Shown one piece after another: positions 38,001 to 48,475 of a stretch of DNA of 64,000 nucleotides; the first letter of the stretch is position 1; the number at the start of each line of letters is the position of its first letter. Source of the stretch: Chamaecrista fasciculata. Taxonomy: Eukaryota; Streptophyta; Magnoliopsida; Fabales; Fabaceae. Below the pieces are notes generated by a model that saw only the letters and a program-made list of their open reading frames with translations, did no database searches and had not been told where the DNA came from. The position numbers were made by a program, and so were the translations under genes. The stretch is from contig QANZ01001212.1 in NCBI GenBank assembly GCA_003254925.1, positions 43,433 to 107,432 on the forward strand. The letters run 5' to 3'.

Positions 38001-39602
38001 AAAAAACCATGAAAGATAAAAATAAATATGCTACACACACACACACAAATGTTGAGTGAAAGAAAAACAAACTGAAGAGGCAAAAAATTGAACATCATAA
38101 CCAGCTAGTCATATTTCTATAATGACACTTAATCCACGCAATAAACCCCTTACTGTGCTTTGCAAGGAAGAACTGTAGAATTAAACACGTCAACATGAAG
38201 ATCTCAAGCTAACACATGCACATGATAAAGAATTTAATTAAAAGCACAAATGCCACCACAACCCTCATTAGCTTTAGCTACACCAAAGCGACCCAACTTA
38301 TAGGTCACTAGTAGTACTACCAAATATTAAATGCAGAGATAATAATAACCCCCAAGACATTGGAATTAGGGGGAAAAATACAATCATGTGACAATAATGG
38401 CACAAGAATCAATCAATCAAGAAAACCTCAGCTTCCTTGGTGAAAGGAAGCATGTTTCCATGTACCAAATTTACAATTAGGGGGGACAGTACAAACTAGA
38501 TCTAATGGTATATCATGCATGCATACATAGCAGGAAACTTCTGAATCAGACTCGTTACCTGAGAAAATAAGTCAGCTAAGCAAGTTAGAAGATTTTCTTC
38601 TGCATCCCCTATGCTTTTGTTATTTCCATAATACTCAAGCAATTGTTCGCGAAATGGAACACAAAAGTATAGTGCCTGCAGAGAGGACCGAAAAGAGTAA
38701 CTAGTTAGAGAAAAACCACAAAAGTTGGTTGTCAAGCATACCAAACACACCCATCTTCTATATTGTCAATAAATACACCTAATGAGATTATTGATGTTAT
38801 TGGACAGGATAAATGCTTGGCCTAAATTAACATTGCTACACTGAAGTATGCACTGGAAAGATATAAGGTTTTGGAACCATGTCCAATTATCAAGGGACAA
38901 TAACTAGTGATATGTTGAGACACGCATTTACTGAAACACTGATGGCATCGAAAGTCAACAAGATGCGTTTATACTTTATACAATAAGTGAAACAAAAAAC
39001 AATTTAATTGGGAAATGATAATATGTTACAGGTATTCATGTAAGGCTTAACGATAATCCATTGAGAGTCAAAATCTAAGACAAATTCAATGTCAGTGACT
39101 TTCTAGGTATTACGAATGCACAATGACACTGTCATCCCTCACTCCTATCAGACAACCAGGACAGAAAGCTAGTTTTGCTATTTGTTGACCAAAATTGGAA
39201 TCCTAAGGAGAACAAAATTTTGCATCGTGGAATTCTAAATTCCTCAAGAGATCACCGGCTTACAAATTTGACATGAGTAAGCAACTGCTATAATTTTTCA
39301 CAGAATTCCACGACACAGAGATGACTAATTAATCAAACTATCAGTATCACCAAATAAAATCACTATCTCCATTCTCCACTAAAGAAGATCGATGCTAGCC
39401 ACATACGACGACGAACGCCGATCAGAAACAAGAAATCAAATCCGATGAATCAATCATAAACGCGTTTATCCTCAATATCTTTTACCTGCAAAACGCTATT
39501 GCAGTAGCAAGTGTTACCGAAGTTCTCCAGGCCAAAGTATCGTTCGCCTTCAGGAAATTGATCGCCGAGAGCCTTCTCGAGCTTGGAGCCGGCGGCACCC
39601 AT
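35079..39602 (-). CDS. UBP3/UBP4-like: Ubiquitin-specific protease, UBP3/UBP4 type
   Basis: Deubiquitinating cysteine protease of the USP/UBP family that removes ubiquitin from substrates. In Arabidopsis the UBP3/UBP4 pair is nuclear and needed for pollen development. Six minus-strand exons: 39602-39486, 38675-38559, 37962-37864, 36943-36755, 36374-36193 and 35484-35079. Phases agree throughout and give 369 residues, the length of the Arabidopsis pair. The Cys box is [20 protein letters not shown] (catalytic Cys near residue 32), a [13 protein letters not shown] motif follows at about 110, and CLRC and CDKC pairs form a zinc site. The His box is [15 protein letters not shown] with downstream [15 protein letters not shown] and the C-terminal [13 protein letters not shown]. 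The N-terminal [12 protein letters not shown] begins with Met-Gly, as in the orthologues. All catalytic residues are present. Confidence 0.95.
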
Positions 39603-40250
39603 CAGCCTCTAAACTAATCACCAAAACTCAGATCGGGTTCAACTCAGGGACTGAAATTCCATCAAGGTTCAAATTCAATGAGCGTTTCCCTCCCACGTAA
39701 ATTCGAATCGTTAGGGTTTGGTGCCAAGTGAAGCTATTGCCTATGGTTTTCTCGTTTTCACCACTTCTCGAAGTAGCCGGGAAACCAGGGTTTCCTTCTA
39801 ATAGAGACGAAGCAAATGAAGATGAAGAAAATAAGAACGGTCTTCAAAAGACCTAAAAAGAAAGGGCAAAATATTCTGAATTCTGATGTGGTCACTTGAC
39901 CCCTAAAATAAAACACTCCTTTTGTTTGTCCTCTATTTAGCTTGGGGAGCTCTAATTATAAAACAAGCCTTGCACTTCCATACACTATCAAGTACTAATA
40001 GGGATGATTAATTTGGAATGGAATGACATAATATAAGTGTAAACTGTAAAGTTTAAACATATCAGCAAACGAGGAAAATTTTAGAATAGGAAATACAATT
40101 ATTTACTTAGTTATATTTTTGCTGTCAAGTTTTTTTTTTACTGAAATCATCCAAAAAATAGAAGTTCTTGAGTAAAAACAAGAAATAAACAAAAATATTA
40201 TAAAATAGATAGAAAGATTGGTCGAAACCTCAAATTAGTAAAAAAATATA
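39603..40250. other. UBP 5' UTR/promoter and AT-rich DNA
   Basis: The first 250 bp hold the minus-strand leader and promoter of the protease. The rest is AT-rich with no feature I can name. Confidence 0.45.
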
Positions 40251-40829
40251 GGCTTAAGTACACTTTTGGTCCCTTAACTTTCGCAAAGGTCTCAATTTGG
40301 TCCCCTAACTTTTTTTATTGCAATTTTGGTCCCCTAACTTTCGCAAAGGTCTCAATTTGGTCCCTTAACTTTTTTTGTTGCAATTTTGGTTCTCTAACTT
40401 TTGAAAGCGTCTCACTGTTGGTCCCAAGTGAATTTTTTCCATCCATTATCTGCTGTTAGTGTCGATCTGGCAGGCTGAGTTGGCTAATGACGTGACAAAT
40501 ATGGGTGAAGTGGATTAAAAAAGGACCATTATGCGAAGATGTTTTCATGACTTGGAAGAGCACTTGGGACCAATAGTGAGACGTTTTCAAGAGTTAAGGG
40601 ACCAAAATTGCAACAAAAAAAGTTAGGGGACCAAATTGAGACCTTTGCGAAAGTTAGGGGACCAATTGAGACCTTTGCGAAAGTTAAGGGACCAAAATTG
40701 CAACAAAAAAAGTTAAGGGACCAAATTGAGACCTTTGTGAAAGTTAGGGGACCAAAATTGCAACAAAAAAGTTAGGGGACCAAATTGAGATCTTTGCGAA
40801 AGTTAGAGGACCAAAATTGCACTTAAGCC
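40251..40829. mobile_element. Mutator-like MITE with 9-bp target duplication
   Basis: Inverted ends GGCTTAAGTACACTTTTGGT and ACCAAAATTGCACTTAAGCC are flanked by AAAAATATA on both sides (40242-40250 and 40830-40838). A 9-bp duplication is the mark of Mutator-like elements. Inside, the right arm has extra tandem copies of the unit GTTAGGGGACCAAATTGAGA (40600-40810). It carries no gene. Confidence 0.88.
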
Positions 40830-41014
40830 AAAAATATATAGAGTAGATATTAAATGAGTCTTAAATGTCTTGTTTATTTTAGATTGATGGTACATATTTT
40901 CTTAATTTTTTTTTTGAATTGGTCCCAAAAATTTGACTTTATTTTTTAATAATAATTTGAAATGAGATAAAGATAACCAACTTTATTTATTATTTATTAG
41001 ACTATGAGACAAAT

Positions 41015-41226
41015 AATCTATTTTTTAAACCACATGAGTGTGGTCTAGTGGTTCCTTACTTGGTCCCTTAACCAAGTGGTGGGGGTTCGAATCCAACCTT
41101 TGGAAATGGAAAGCATTATGTGGTCAGTCGTTTACCCTTAAGTGGAGGACTCGCGAGGGAGAGATTAATCATTGTTCCCGACGGTAGATACCCTTGGTTT
41201 ATACAAAAAAAACAATTCATTTTTTA
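41015..41226 (+). mobile_element. tRNA-derived SINE
   Basis: The insert (41028-41213) begins AACCACATGAGTGTGGTCTAGTGG, a pol III A-box like region. It has a B box GGTTCGAATCC at about 41085-41096 and ends in a short A-rich tail. The flanks AATCTATTTTTTA (41015-41027) and AATTCATTTTTTA (41214-41226) form a 13-bp target duplication with two mismatches. The tRNA-like head lacks a full tRNA fold, so it is a SINE and not a tRNA gene. Confidence 0.8.
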
Positions 41227-41318
41227 GATTTGATTTAATTTTGTTTATTGATAATTTAAATTAAACAGAGGAAATACTTATAAAAAAGAATTGTAACTCA
41301 TTATCATACTTAAATTTA

Positions 41319-42308
41319 GGCAAAAACATTAGTTTCGTCCTCAAACTTTATATTAACTGTCAGTTTCGTCTCCAATATTTCTTTGCTTTCAATTTTGTCC
41401 CTAATGTTTCACATTTTGGTCAATTTTATCATTTGACTAACTTATTTCAATAAATTAACGACAAAATGTATCCTGTTTTTCAATTTGAGTTTTTTTCTAT
41501 CAATTTTACATTACATATCATAAGTCACGTAGATTATGTCGTTACTATTTGGATAAAAAAAAAAGAGGAAATGATATATTTGACCAAAATATGAAACACT
41601 GGGACGAACTTGACAACAAAAAAAATTAGGGACAAAATTGACGGTTAGGGGTGTCAAAACAGGCTGGCCCCAAGCTCGCCACGGGTCACTTTTTAAACGG
41701 GTCGGGGTGGCCCTTCCCGTTTATAAACGGGCTCCATTTTGGATGCCCCAAGCCCGCCCGCGGGCCAACACTTTTATTTATTTATTTATTTATTTTTTTA
41801 AAATTAAAATATATTACAATAATAATAATAATATAATATAAATAAATAAAAATACAATCAAATTTGTATATTAATAAAAATATTTTTAATTTTATTTATA
41901 TATTAATTGTTATTACATAATTATTTAATTATATAATTAAATAAAATATATATAAATTATCTTTTTATTTTAAAAATTAATTTATCTTTTGAAAAATTAT
42001 AAATTTATAATTAATATGAAATGATAAAATACAAATAATAATATTTAGATAGAAATATATACAAAATATATATAAAATATCTTTAAAATAATTATATTAT
42101 AAATTTTTTAAAAAATTATGCGGGTGGCCGGCGGGCCGGCCCGCCCATACGTTTAGCCCGCGGGCTAAACGGGCCACCCCATATAGGCCCTTTTTTAAAC
42201 AAGCCTATTTTTTATGTCCAAGCCCGCCCGCTAAATGGGCGGGCTTAGGCCCATTTTGACATCCCTAGTGGTTAATGTAAAATTTGGGGACGAAATTAAA
42301 CCTCCAAG
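41319..42308. mobile_element. MITE split by a nested hAT-type element
   Basis: The left arm (TTAGTTTCGTCCTCAAACTT, then ATTAACTGTCAGTTTCGTC) mirrors the right arm (GACAAAATTGACGGT, then TTAATGTAAAATTTGGGGAC). The arms rejoin only if 41646-42267 is removed. So an older MITE of about 370 bp was later hit by another transposon. Confidence 0.65.
41646..42267. mobile_element. hAT-type MITE with GC-rich ends
   Basis: The ends TAGGGGTGTCAAAA and TTTTGACATCCCTA are inverted repeats. They continue as GC-rich arms (GGCCCCAAGCTCGCC; GCCCGCCCGCTAAATGGGC) around a very AT-rich core (41780-42118). Imperfect 8-bp flanks (GACGGTTA and AGTGGTTA, depending on where the end is drawn) suggest hAT. This type of end is frequent in plant genomes. 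Confidence 0.65.
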
Positions 42309-42423
42309 GAAATATGATAATTTATCTTGATGCTTGCCGATGGTATGGGGTTTCTACCTCTAGAGTGATTAGTACTTGGTTTTTCTGATTCTTGTTTCTT
42401 GCTTTGGGCCTTGACCCCTTTTG

Positions 42424-42459
<36 letters not shown>

Positions 42460-42476
42460 AAAAAGAGATATGATGA
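42309..42476 (+). mobile_element. LINE 3' fragment with poly(A)
   Basis: About 105 bp resembling a LINE 3' UTR (CTTGTTTCTTGCTTTGGGCC, then TTGACCCCTTTTGAT) ends in a run of 33 A (42426-42458). The flanks GAAATATGATAA (42309-42320) and GAGATATGATGA (42465-42476) look like a 12-bp target duplication with two changes. Confidence 0.55.
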
Positions 42477-42648
42477 GACCAATTTGAAAACTTATGAAAA
42501 TATGTAGGATGAATGTGAAACAACTGATATAAGACAAATTTAAAGTTTTGGCCTAGAAGGTTCGTATGGATCTTCATTTTTGCCCCCCCCCCCCCGATCT
42601 TCGTCCCCAACTCGAGCTTTCGCATATTGCATAAACTGTAGTAGCCAA

Positions 42649-42918
42649 ATGGGGAAAAACTGCCGAAATCCTCTGTTGTTTCACCTTCAGCTTTCAGCTG
42701 CCTTCCGAAAGCAATTATCCAGAGTTTCCAAATCTTCCCTCAATGGCGTTCAAATCCGTGGCATATGCTCTATTCGCCACCCTACTTCATCGACAGTGAT
42801 TATGGCAGAGAGAGGAGGAAATAAGGGAAATGATATTTAACTATTTTTAATGCTTCGGGTTAAGAAATCGGCTCGGAACGAGTTCATTTCCAGCGAATTC
42901 CGTCGCATGCGAAAAAGG
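42649..42918 (+). CDS. Doubtful small-ORF locus, first exon
   Basis: A 63-residue frame from 42649 to 42840 starts MGKNCRNPLLFHLQLSAAFR. It is Arg- and Ser-rich and lacks acidic residues until its end, like a mitochondrial presequence. A second small frame starts at 42850 (MLRVKKSARNEFISSEFRRM) and runs to a plausible donor, AAAAAGG/GTATG at 42918. The acceptor at 44950 could join it to 44951. I do not recognise a family. It could be a real small gene, a non-coding transcript or a decayed gene. A 13-base C run precedes it (42583-42595). Confidence 0.3.
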
Positions 42919-44627
42919 GTATGTTGATTTCTTTAGTTTTTATCTGAACAACAAGTGGACGAAACGAATTGGCTTGAAGCTGATGAATGAAATGAAAAAA
43001 CAAATAGAAAAGGAAAGCATCACCTGCTTAATTTATTGTTTCTTCTGTCGGGAAAATGCAATATTGATATAGTTACATGTTGAACACTATTATAAATTGA
43101 TAATACGTTGTAAAGATAAAACTTACGCAATTAAGTACCTGTTGGACAGTTTGTGAGTTTGGTTGGCTATTTTAGCTTAAGCGTTTATGCACCTCTTGGA
43201 ATTGAAGATGAAGGTTATTGTATCATGTATTCATGTGCGATGATAATGTGGACAATTGGCAGAAAAGGCATAGGAGATGAGTTGGATCAAACATGGATCA
43301 AATTAAACATTTATCACTAAACCAGAAGTTATAATTATTGGCAAGGTCCTTTAACAATAGTAAGTAAAACAGACGCCAAAGTGTGTGGGGTTTGACTGTG
43401 GTTTGATCCTACACTTGACGTACGCCATGTGACAATTACCATTTCACTTAAGCCAACAATCTCTCCCTCAACAGATATCTAGCTAGGAATTGAATTTATA
43501 ACCTTGACTCTGATACAATTTATTGGATCAAATGTTTATAACCTAGCCAAATGTTAAAGATGTTAACAAGAGCATAACTATATTTCTTAACAATAGAGTA
43601 CAGCATACCTTTAAGCGTTTTTGACGACTATGGCTTGACTTGACACTTACTTTCGCCATGAGGCAATTGATCCACACTTTGGCGGTTTGGCCAACAGGGT
43701 GGATCATGTTATTTTTGAAAATAAACAAACTGATCTAATTCTACTATAATGTTATTCCTATGCAACTAACTGCCAATTGTGATTTGATCTTATTTAACTT
43801 TGGGTAATGGATGAAGATGAATTCCACATATATATATATATATATATATAAATCAATATCAGCAACTATGAATATATGTATTTCTTTGGTATGTATTCTC
43901 CCACACTCCCACCTGCTAAGCTTTCGGGATCTGCCACTGACCTCAGTTGTGTTTGGACAATTATGAAAACAAATCCTTCGAAGTTTAGTACCCATAAACG
44001 TTAATTTCCTATGCTAAAAAAAATTGCTTTTCTGGTCCCAAAAATTGTACTTTCCAACATGAAAAAACAGAACTTTACCAGAATTTTGTGGATATTGAAC
44101 TTCAAAGTATCTGAACCTAGTCATTAGTTTGTCCATGTAGCTTTACATAGTGAGGTAGGCAGGTAGCATACGAATTGTGTATATGCGAATCAATTTTATT
44201 TGGTTGATCGTGTCATGGTCTAGTTAGCTTTATAAGGCGAGTGTCTCCCTAATGGTTTTGTTGGCCTTAATATCCATGCCTATGACACCTGTAATTGATG
44301 CAATCTTCATGCCTAAAGTGATTTAAAAAAATTATAATGAAATTTAATCACTCCTTTGTTGCAGAGATAGTGCTTGACTCAGAGATCTTATTTAACAGTT
44401 GTAGTAGATCAATATCTTTACCCTTTGATGTGTTTTGGAAAATCAATTAAATGATTTCTACCATTGAAAACATTACCTACCATCTTCTCAAATCAACTTC
44501 TCTTTTTGATTCAGTTGATGGTAGAGGCTGGATGTCTTCAACTTGTATGACTGCTTGTATCTCTTATTGGGACAGCCCTGGTTTTGTTTAATGATGGGAA
44601 CTCTAACATGCTTGAGAATCATTTCAA
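42919..44627. other. Intergenic or intronic DNA
   Basis: No coding sequence recognised. A short (TA)n run lies at 43830-43850. It would be the intron of the doubtful locus at 42.6-45.1 kb if that is real. Confidence 0.4.
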
Positions 44628-44913
44628 TTGTGCCTACTTAGGACCCCTGAGTTTTAAAACTTGATAGAGAGACCCCCTGAACTTTCAACTTTGCTCACTT
44701 AAGACCCCTGAATAACTTTTTTCAAAAAAAAACTCAAGGGTGTTAAGTGAACAAAATTAAAAGCTTAGGGGGTCTATCTGTCAAGTTTTAAAACTCAATG
44801 GTCCTAAGTGAACACAATTTAAAACTCAGGGGGTGTATTTGTCAAGTTTTAAAACTCAAGGGTATTTTCTGCCCCTAACCTAAAACTCAGGGGGTCTTAG
44901 TGCAATTTAGCCT
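44628..44913. repeat. TIR repeat of the CCCCTGAGTTTT family
   Basis: The left arm (TTAGGACCCCTGAGTTTTAA, repeated) and right arm (AACTCAGGGGGTCTTAGTGC) are inverted copies. The right end reads TTTAGCC. Related to the partial copy at 6629-6745. Confidence 0.6.
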
Positions 44914-45004
44914 AATTTAAATAGTCTTTTATCTTTATATTTTTATCCAGTGTGGAACATATGGGTATCAATAAGAGGCTTTCCCAAAGCTTGATCAATC
45001 AACA

Positions 45005-45148
45005 ATGGAAGAGATGCAGTGTGTGTTAGACCAGCTCCGATCCATTCTTAAAAATAGCTGCAGGAGGAAGAAGCAGCTGCAGAAGCTGATAAAGTTGCAT
45101 GAGCTAACACAAAACATATATAAGTTTCACGGTCAAAATTATTGTTGA
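45005..45148 (+). CDS. Doubtful 47-residue ORF, last exon of the 42.6-kb locus
   Basis: MEEMQCVLDQLRSILKNSCR followed by RKKQLQKLIKLHELTQNIYK; the peptide is Lys/Leu-rich, helical in pattern and could form a short coiled coil. An acceptor (TTTATCCAG) at 44942-44950 lies just upstream. No family recognised; given only as a possible reading frame. Confidence 0.25.
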   Translation: MEEMQCVLDQLRSILKNSCRRKKQLQKLIKLHELTQNIYKFHGQNYC

Positions 45149-46060
45149 ATCATGTCTTATTTTGGTGGATATTCCTATCTCTTGTATTATATTATCTTGG
45201 TGCCCCTGTACTATATTCCATTCCCAAGATGTTTTTTCAAGAGAAGAGACGTGAAAAATTTCTTTGGTGTACCAAAATGTTGTCTGTAGTACACAAGTAT
45301 TGTGTATGTATACTTTTCAAATGCATATAAAAGTCCAGATTTTCAAGTAAGGGGTTTTCTTCTTCTTTCTTTTTTCAATAAATTGTCAACAGTATCAATT
45401 TTTTCTTATAAATATTAGTTGTTACAGCATGTATATATATTAGTCCTCTGATGTTGTGAAGACCAATTGACATAGTCATGACTCATGAGGCTTCTATTCA
45501 CACTACTTTTTTTTCAAAATTTAAAAATACACAAACAAATTATGTTTTGATCAATTACAGTTTGAGCTTTAGAAAATTCAAATACGAAATTTAGACGTTC
45601 ACACGTATCAAATCAACACAATTGATATACTCTACAGGGGCAGTTGCCGTCTTTGTTGAACCTGTAATAAAAAGTGGGGATGACAATAGCTAGACAGTCG
45701 TATTTAGAATGTTTGATAATATTCGTCCAAAAATAATATTTAATGTGTATTGAAAAAAGTCAAGAACTAGTAAAAATTTAGTATTTATTGAATATTATAT
45801 TATACTCACAAAAAATATCTTATATTATACTCACAAAAAAAAAATCTTATATTATATGTATATGTGATTAATTAAGGTGAAAATTAGTTTTTGTTCAAAT
45901 TAAGTGATTAGCTCCCTAAATAAGAATGTCTTTAATAAATTTGATCATGAAATATCATCTATCTATTACGTACTCTACTTAGCATCCATTGGTTGTAGGC
46001 TTGTAGCTAAATTGTTTTCTTTCAAAAAATTAAGGGGTATTTCTTAACTGACAGTTAGAT
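45149..46060. other. AT-rich intergenic DNA
   Basis: No gene seen. A small duplication of TATCTTATATTATACTCACA with A runs occurs at 45795-45860. Confidence 0.5.
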
Positions 46061-46341
46061 ATAAATTAATGGTTAATCTATGATGCAATGTTTATTTTAG
46101 GGGATGAGATGCAATGGGTCCTAAGCCAATAAAATTATGACACGTGGAAGGGTTAGTTAATTTAATACTGAAAAATAATAAAAATAAATAAATTTTTTAA
46201 CCAATCAAAATTGTGTATGGAGTCGCATCATTAGTTATATACAACTATCCATTCCACATGTCATGATTTTATTGGCTCATGACCCATTGCATCTCATGTC
46301 AATAATCAAACTTTGCATCCTAGTCTAACCCATAAATTAAT
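46061..46341. mobile_element. MITE with near-continuous foldback structure
   Basis: The left half (46061-46150) and right half (46252-46341) are inverted copies over about 90 bp. They include ATAAATTAATGGTTAATC, GATGAGATGCAATGGGTC, AGCCAATAAAATTATGACAC and their complements. Only about 100 bp separates them, so the transcript would fold into one long hairpin. Confidence 0.75.
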
Positions 46342-47011
46342 CCTCCCAAGGTTAGAGTCTTAGAGATTATCCAAGTGAATTAGTTTTAATTATACTTAAT
46401 TAAAGAATCCAACTACCTATATAAATTCTGCTGAACTTTGTTGATGTATGGCTAAATCGTTTTGCCATTGAATATTAAACACAATATTTAATTTAGATGA
46501 TCTATTACTAACTCTTGTAATAAAAAATGAAACATATAGCAACAAACAAACTTGAAGGACCAAATTTTCTTATTTTTAATTCCCATGAGGCTTTAAAAAC
46601 TTTACCCACCCTAGTCGACACCGGAATCGTGGAATAATTAATTAGAGTTGCATTCTTGTACATATCTTTTGATTGTCTTAAATTTTTTTAATAAGTAATT
46701 AATACAATTTAATTAAGTAGTGATCAATGTCTTTGTGCATGAAAATGGAAAAGAACAAATTAGGATACGTGGCATGGGGGAACGTAGGAAAGTCCGAGTT
46801 TAGATGTAACAGTTAGAAACTTAAGCGAGGAAGCAAATCAGTTGTTTAGCTAAGCTGACAATACAAGTTTGATTTTTCTTGTGAATAAACAACAATCTTA
46901 ACAGTGACATCAGTAATGCTCTTAAAGTTTAAACTGCTTCTTCCTTTTGTAATATGTGACAAGGTGGTCCACCCAACGAGAGGAAGCCGATCAAAGTTGA
47001 TTAACAAGCTA

Positions 47012-47016
<5 letters not shown>

Positions 47017-47076
<60 letters not shown>

Positions 47077-47077
47077 N

Positions 47078-47150
<73 letters not shown>
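47017..47150. repeat. (CT)n microsatellite, about 134 bp
   Basis: An almost pure CT run with an N at 47077. The length in the assembly is unreliable. Confidence 0.95.
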
Positions 47151-47153
<3 letters not shown>

Positions 47154-47453
47154 TAAACTATAAATTCCTCCCACCTATTTGTGTAATGGTCTAAGCGAAG
47201 ACTAATTAATTTATGGTCTCAGAGACGAAATGGTTGGACTCTCCCAACAATATCGACTCTAGAGATCAAACTCAGGTTCTCTCCTTAGATTGTAGCTAGC
47301 CAACCACTACATCAAACAATCGGGTTCTCTCTCTTCTTTTAATTAATGATAAACAGTTATCAGCCTTTTGGCCCATTGCTTAGAAAAAAAAAAATCACAA
47401 GTTTGATATATAATTATTTTTGGTAAAATTTTGAGAAAATAATTTAAGACATG

Positions 47454-47644
47454 AATCTCTCTATACTATAAAAGGGCGGCCCCAATGTACAAGGCTCCCA
47501 CTAGGTGGGGTCTAAGGAGGGTCAAGATGTACGCAGCCTTAGCAGAGAGATTGTTTCCAAGATTTGAACCCGTGACCTCTTGGTCACCAGGCAGCAACCT
47601 TACAGCTGCGCCAAGGCTCACCTTTTTAATCTCTCTATATTGTA
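47454..47644 (-). mobile_element. tRNA-derived SINE (Au-like)
   Basis: On the minus strand the insert (47627-47471) starts with GAGCCTTGGCGCAGCTGTAA (A box TGGCGCAGCTG). It has a B box GGTTCAAATCT, then GCTAAGGCTGCGTACATCTT, ACCCCACCTAGTGGGAGCC and CTTGTACATTGGG, the body typical of Au-type plant SINEs. Flanks AATCTCTCTATACTATA (47454-47470) and AATCTCTCTATATTGTA (47628-47644) are a 17-bp target duplication with two mismatches. Confidence 0.88.
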
Positions 47645-48475
47645 TTTTTCAGTTTTTTGTATCTCTTTCCTACTTTACATCAAATTTTCATATTTTTGTT
47701 GGAAGAAACGTTTACATTTAATGTCCACAATGCTTAAAACAAAATCAGATGTATTAATTAGATGCAATTTTGGCAATTAGCTAGCTATGGGTTTCGTCCA
47801 AAGTAATTATATAGATGCAGGATGTCAAAATTGCTGTATTAAGCAAAATTAGTTAAGAGGTTTTTTTCTAGCTACTTCTAGATAGCTGCAGGTCGTTGAA
47901 AATTACTTTGACTCTTTGAGTCATAGGTAAGAAATTAAACCACGATTAGCTTAATTAAGTAAAAAGAAAGCCCCTCTCGATGAACCCTTGTAGTTTCTAT
48001 TTTTGCAGACTAAAATACATACGGATCAATGTCAAGCAATCATATGCATAGGCTGTAACCTAAGACGTACTGTTAATCCTATAAGCTGTTTTCACAAACT
48101 AAAATGTTGTAATAATCTTTTATTTTGTCATATATAAATAAATTTATACCAATTGTGTTTTTATCGAAATATATATGTAACCTCTGCACACGCTTCCTTT
48201 AGTTATAGAAAATCAAATTTCACTGTTAAATTATTGTAAGTTTTAGCGTATCAACGAAGAGTAAAACATCACCACCTATATCCACAAGCCGCAGTTTATT
48301 GTTGATAGTTAACCAACCACAACGATCACAATTCATAACGATTTCTAATTAAGTTGTTTCCCCAAGTGGGACAGATACCGATGATATGTTATATATATAT
48401 ATATATATTGTACGTACGAGTACAACGTACGTATATCCAACGCTAATATTCTCAGTCTCTGATCATATATATATA
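47645..48475. other. AT-rich intergenic DNA
   Basis: No gene or clear repeat besides (AT)n tracts near 48390-48410 and 48465-48475. Confidence 0.5.

Noticed and set aside
41040..41110. tRNA gene candidate (A and B boxes)
   Set aside because: The boxes belong to a SINE with a poly(A)-like tail and target duplication; no complete cloverleaf with anticodon and acceptor stem.
46904..47194. Ser/Leu-repeat frame
   Set aside because: Produced by the CT microsatellite.
47540..47627. tRNA gene candidate on the minus strand
   Set aside because: Again a SINE head, with a 17-bp target duplication around the whole 157-bp insert.
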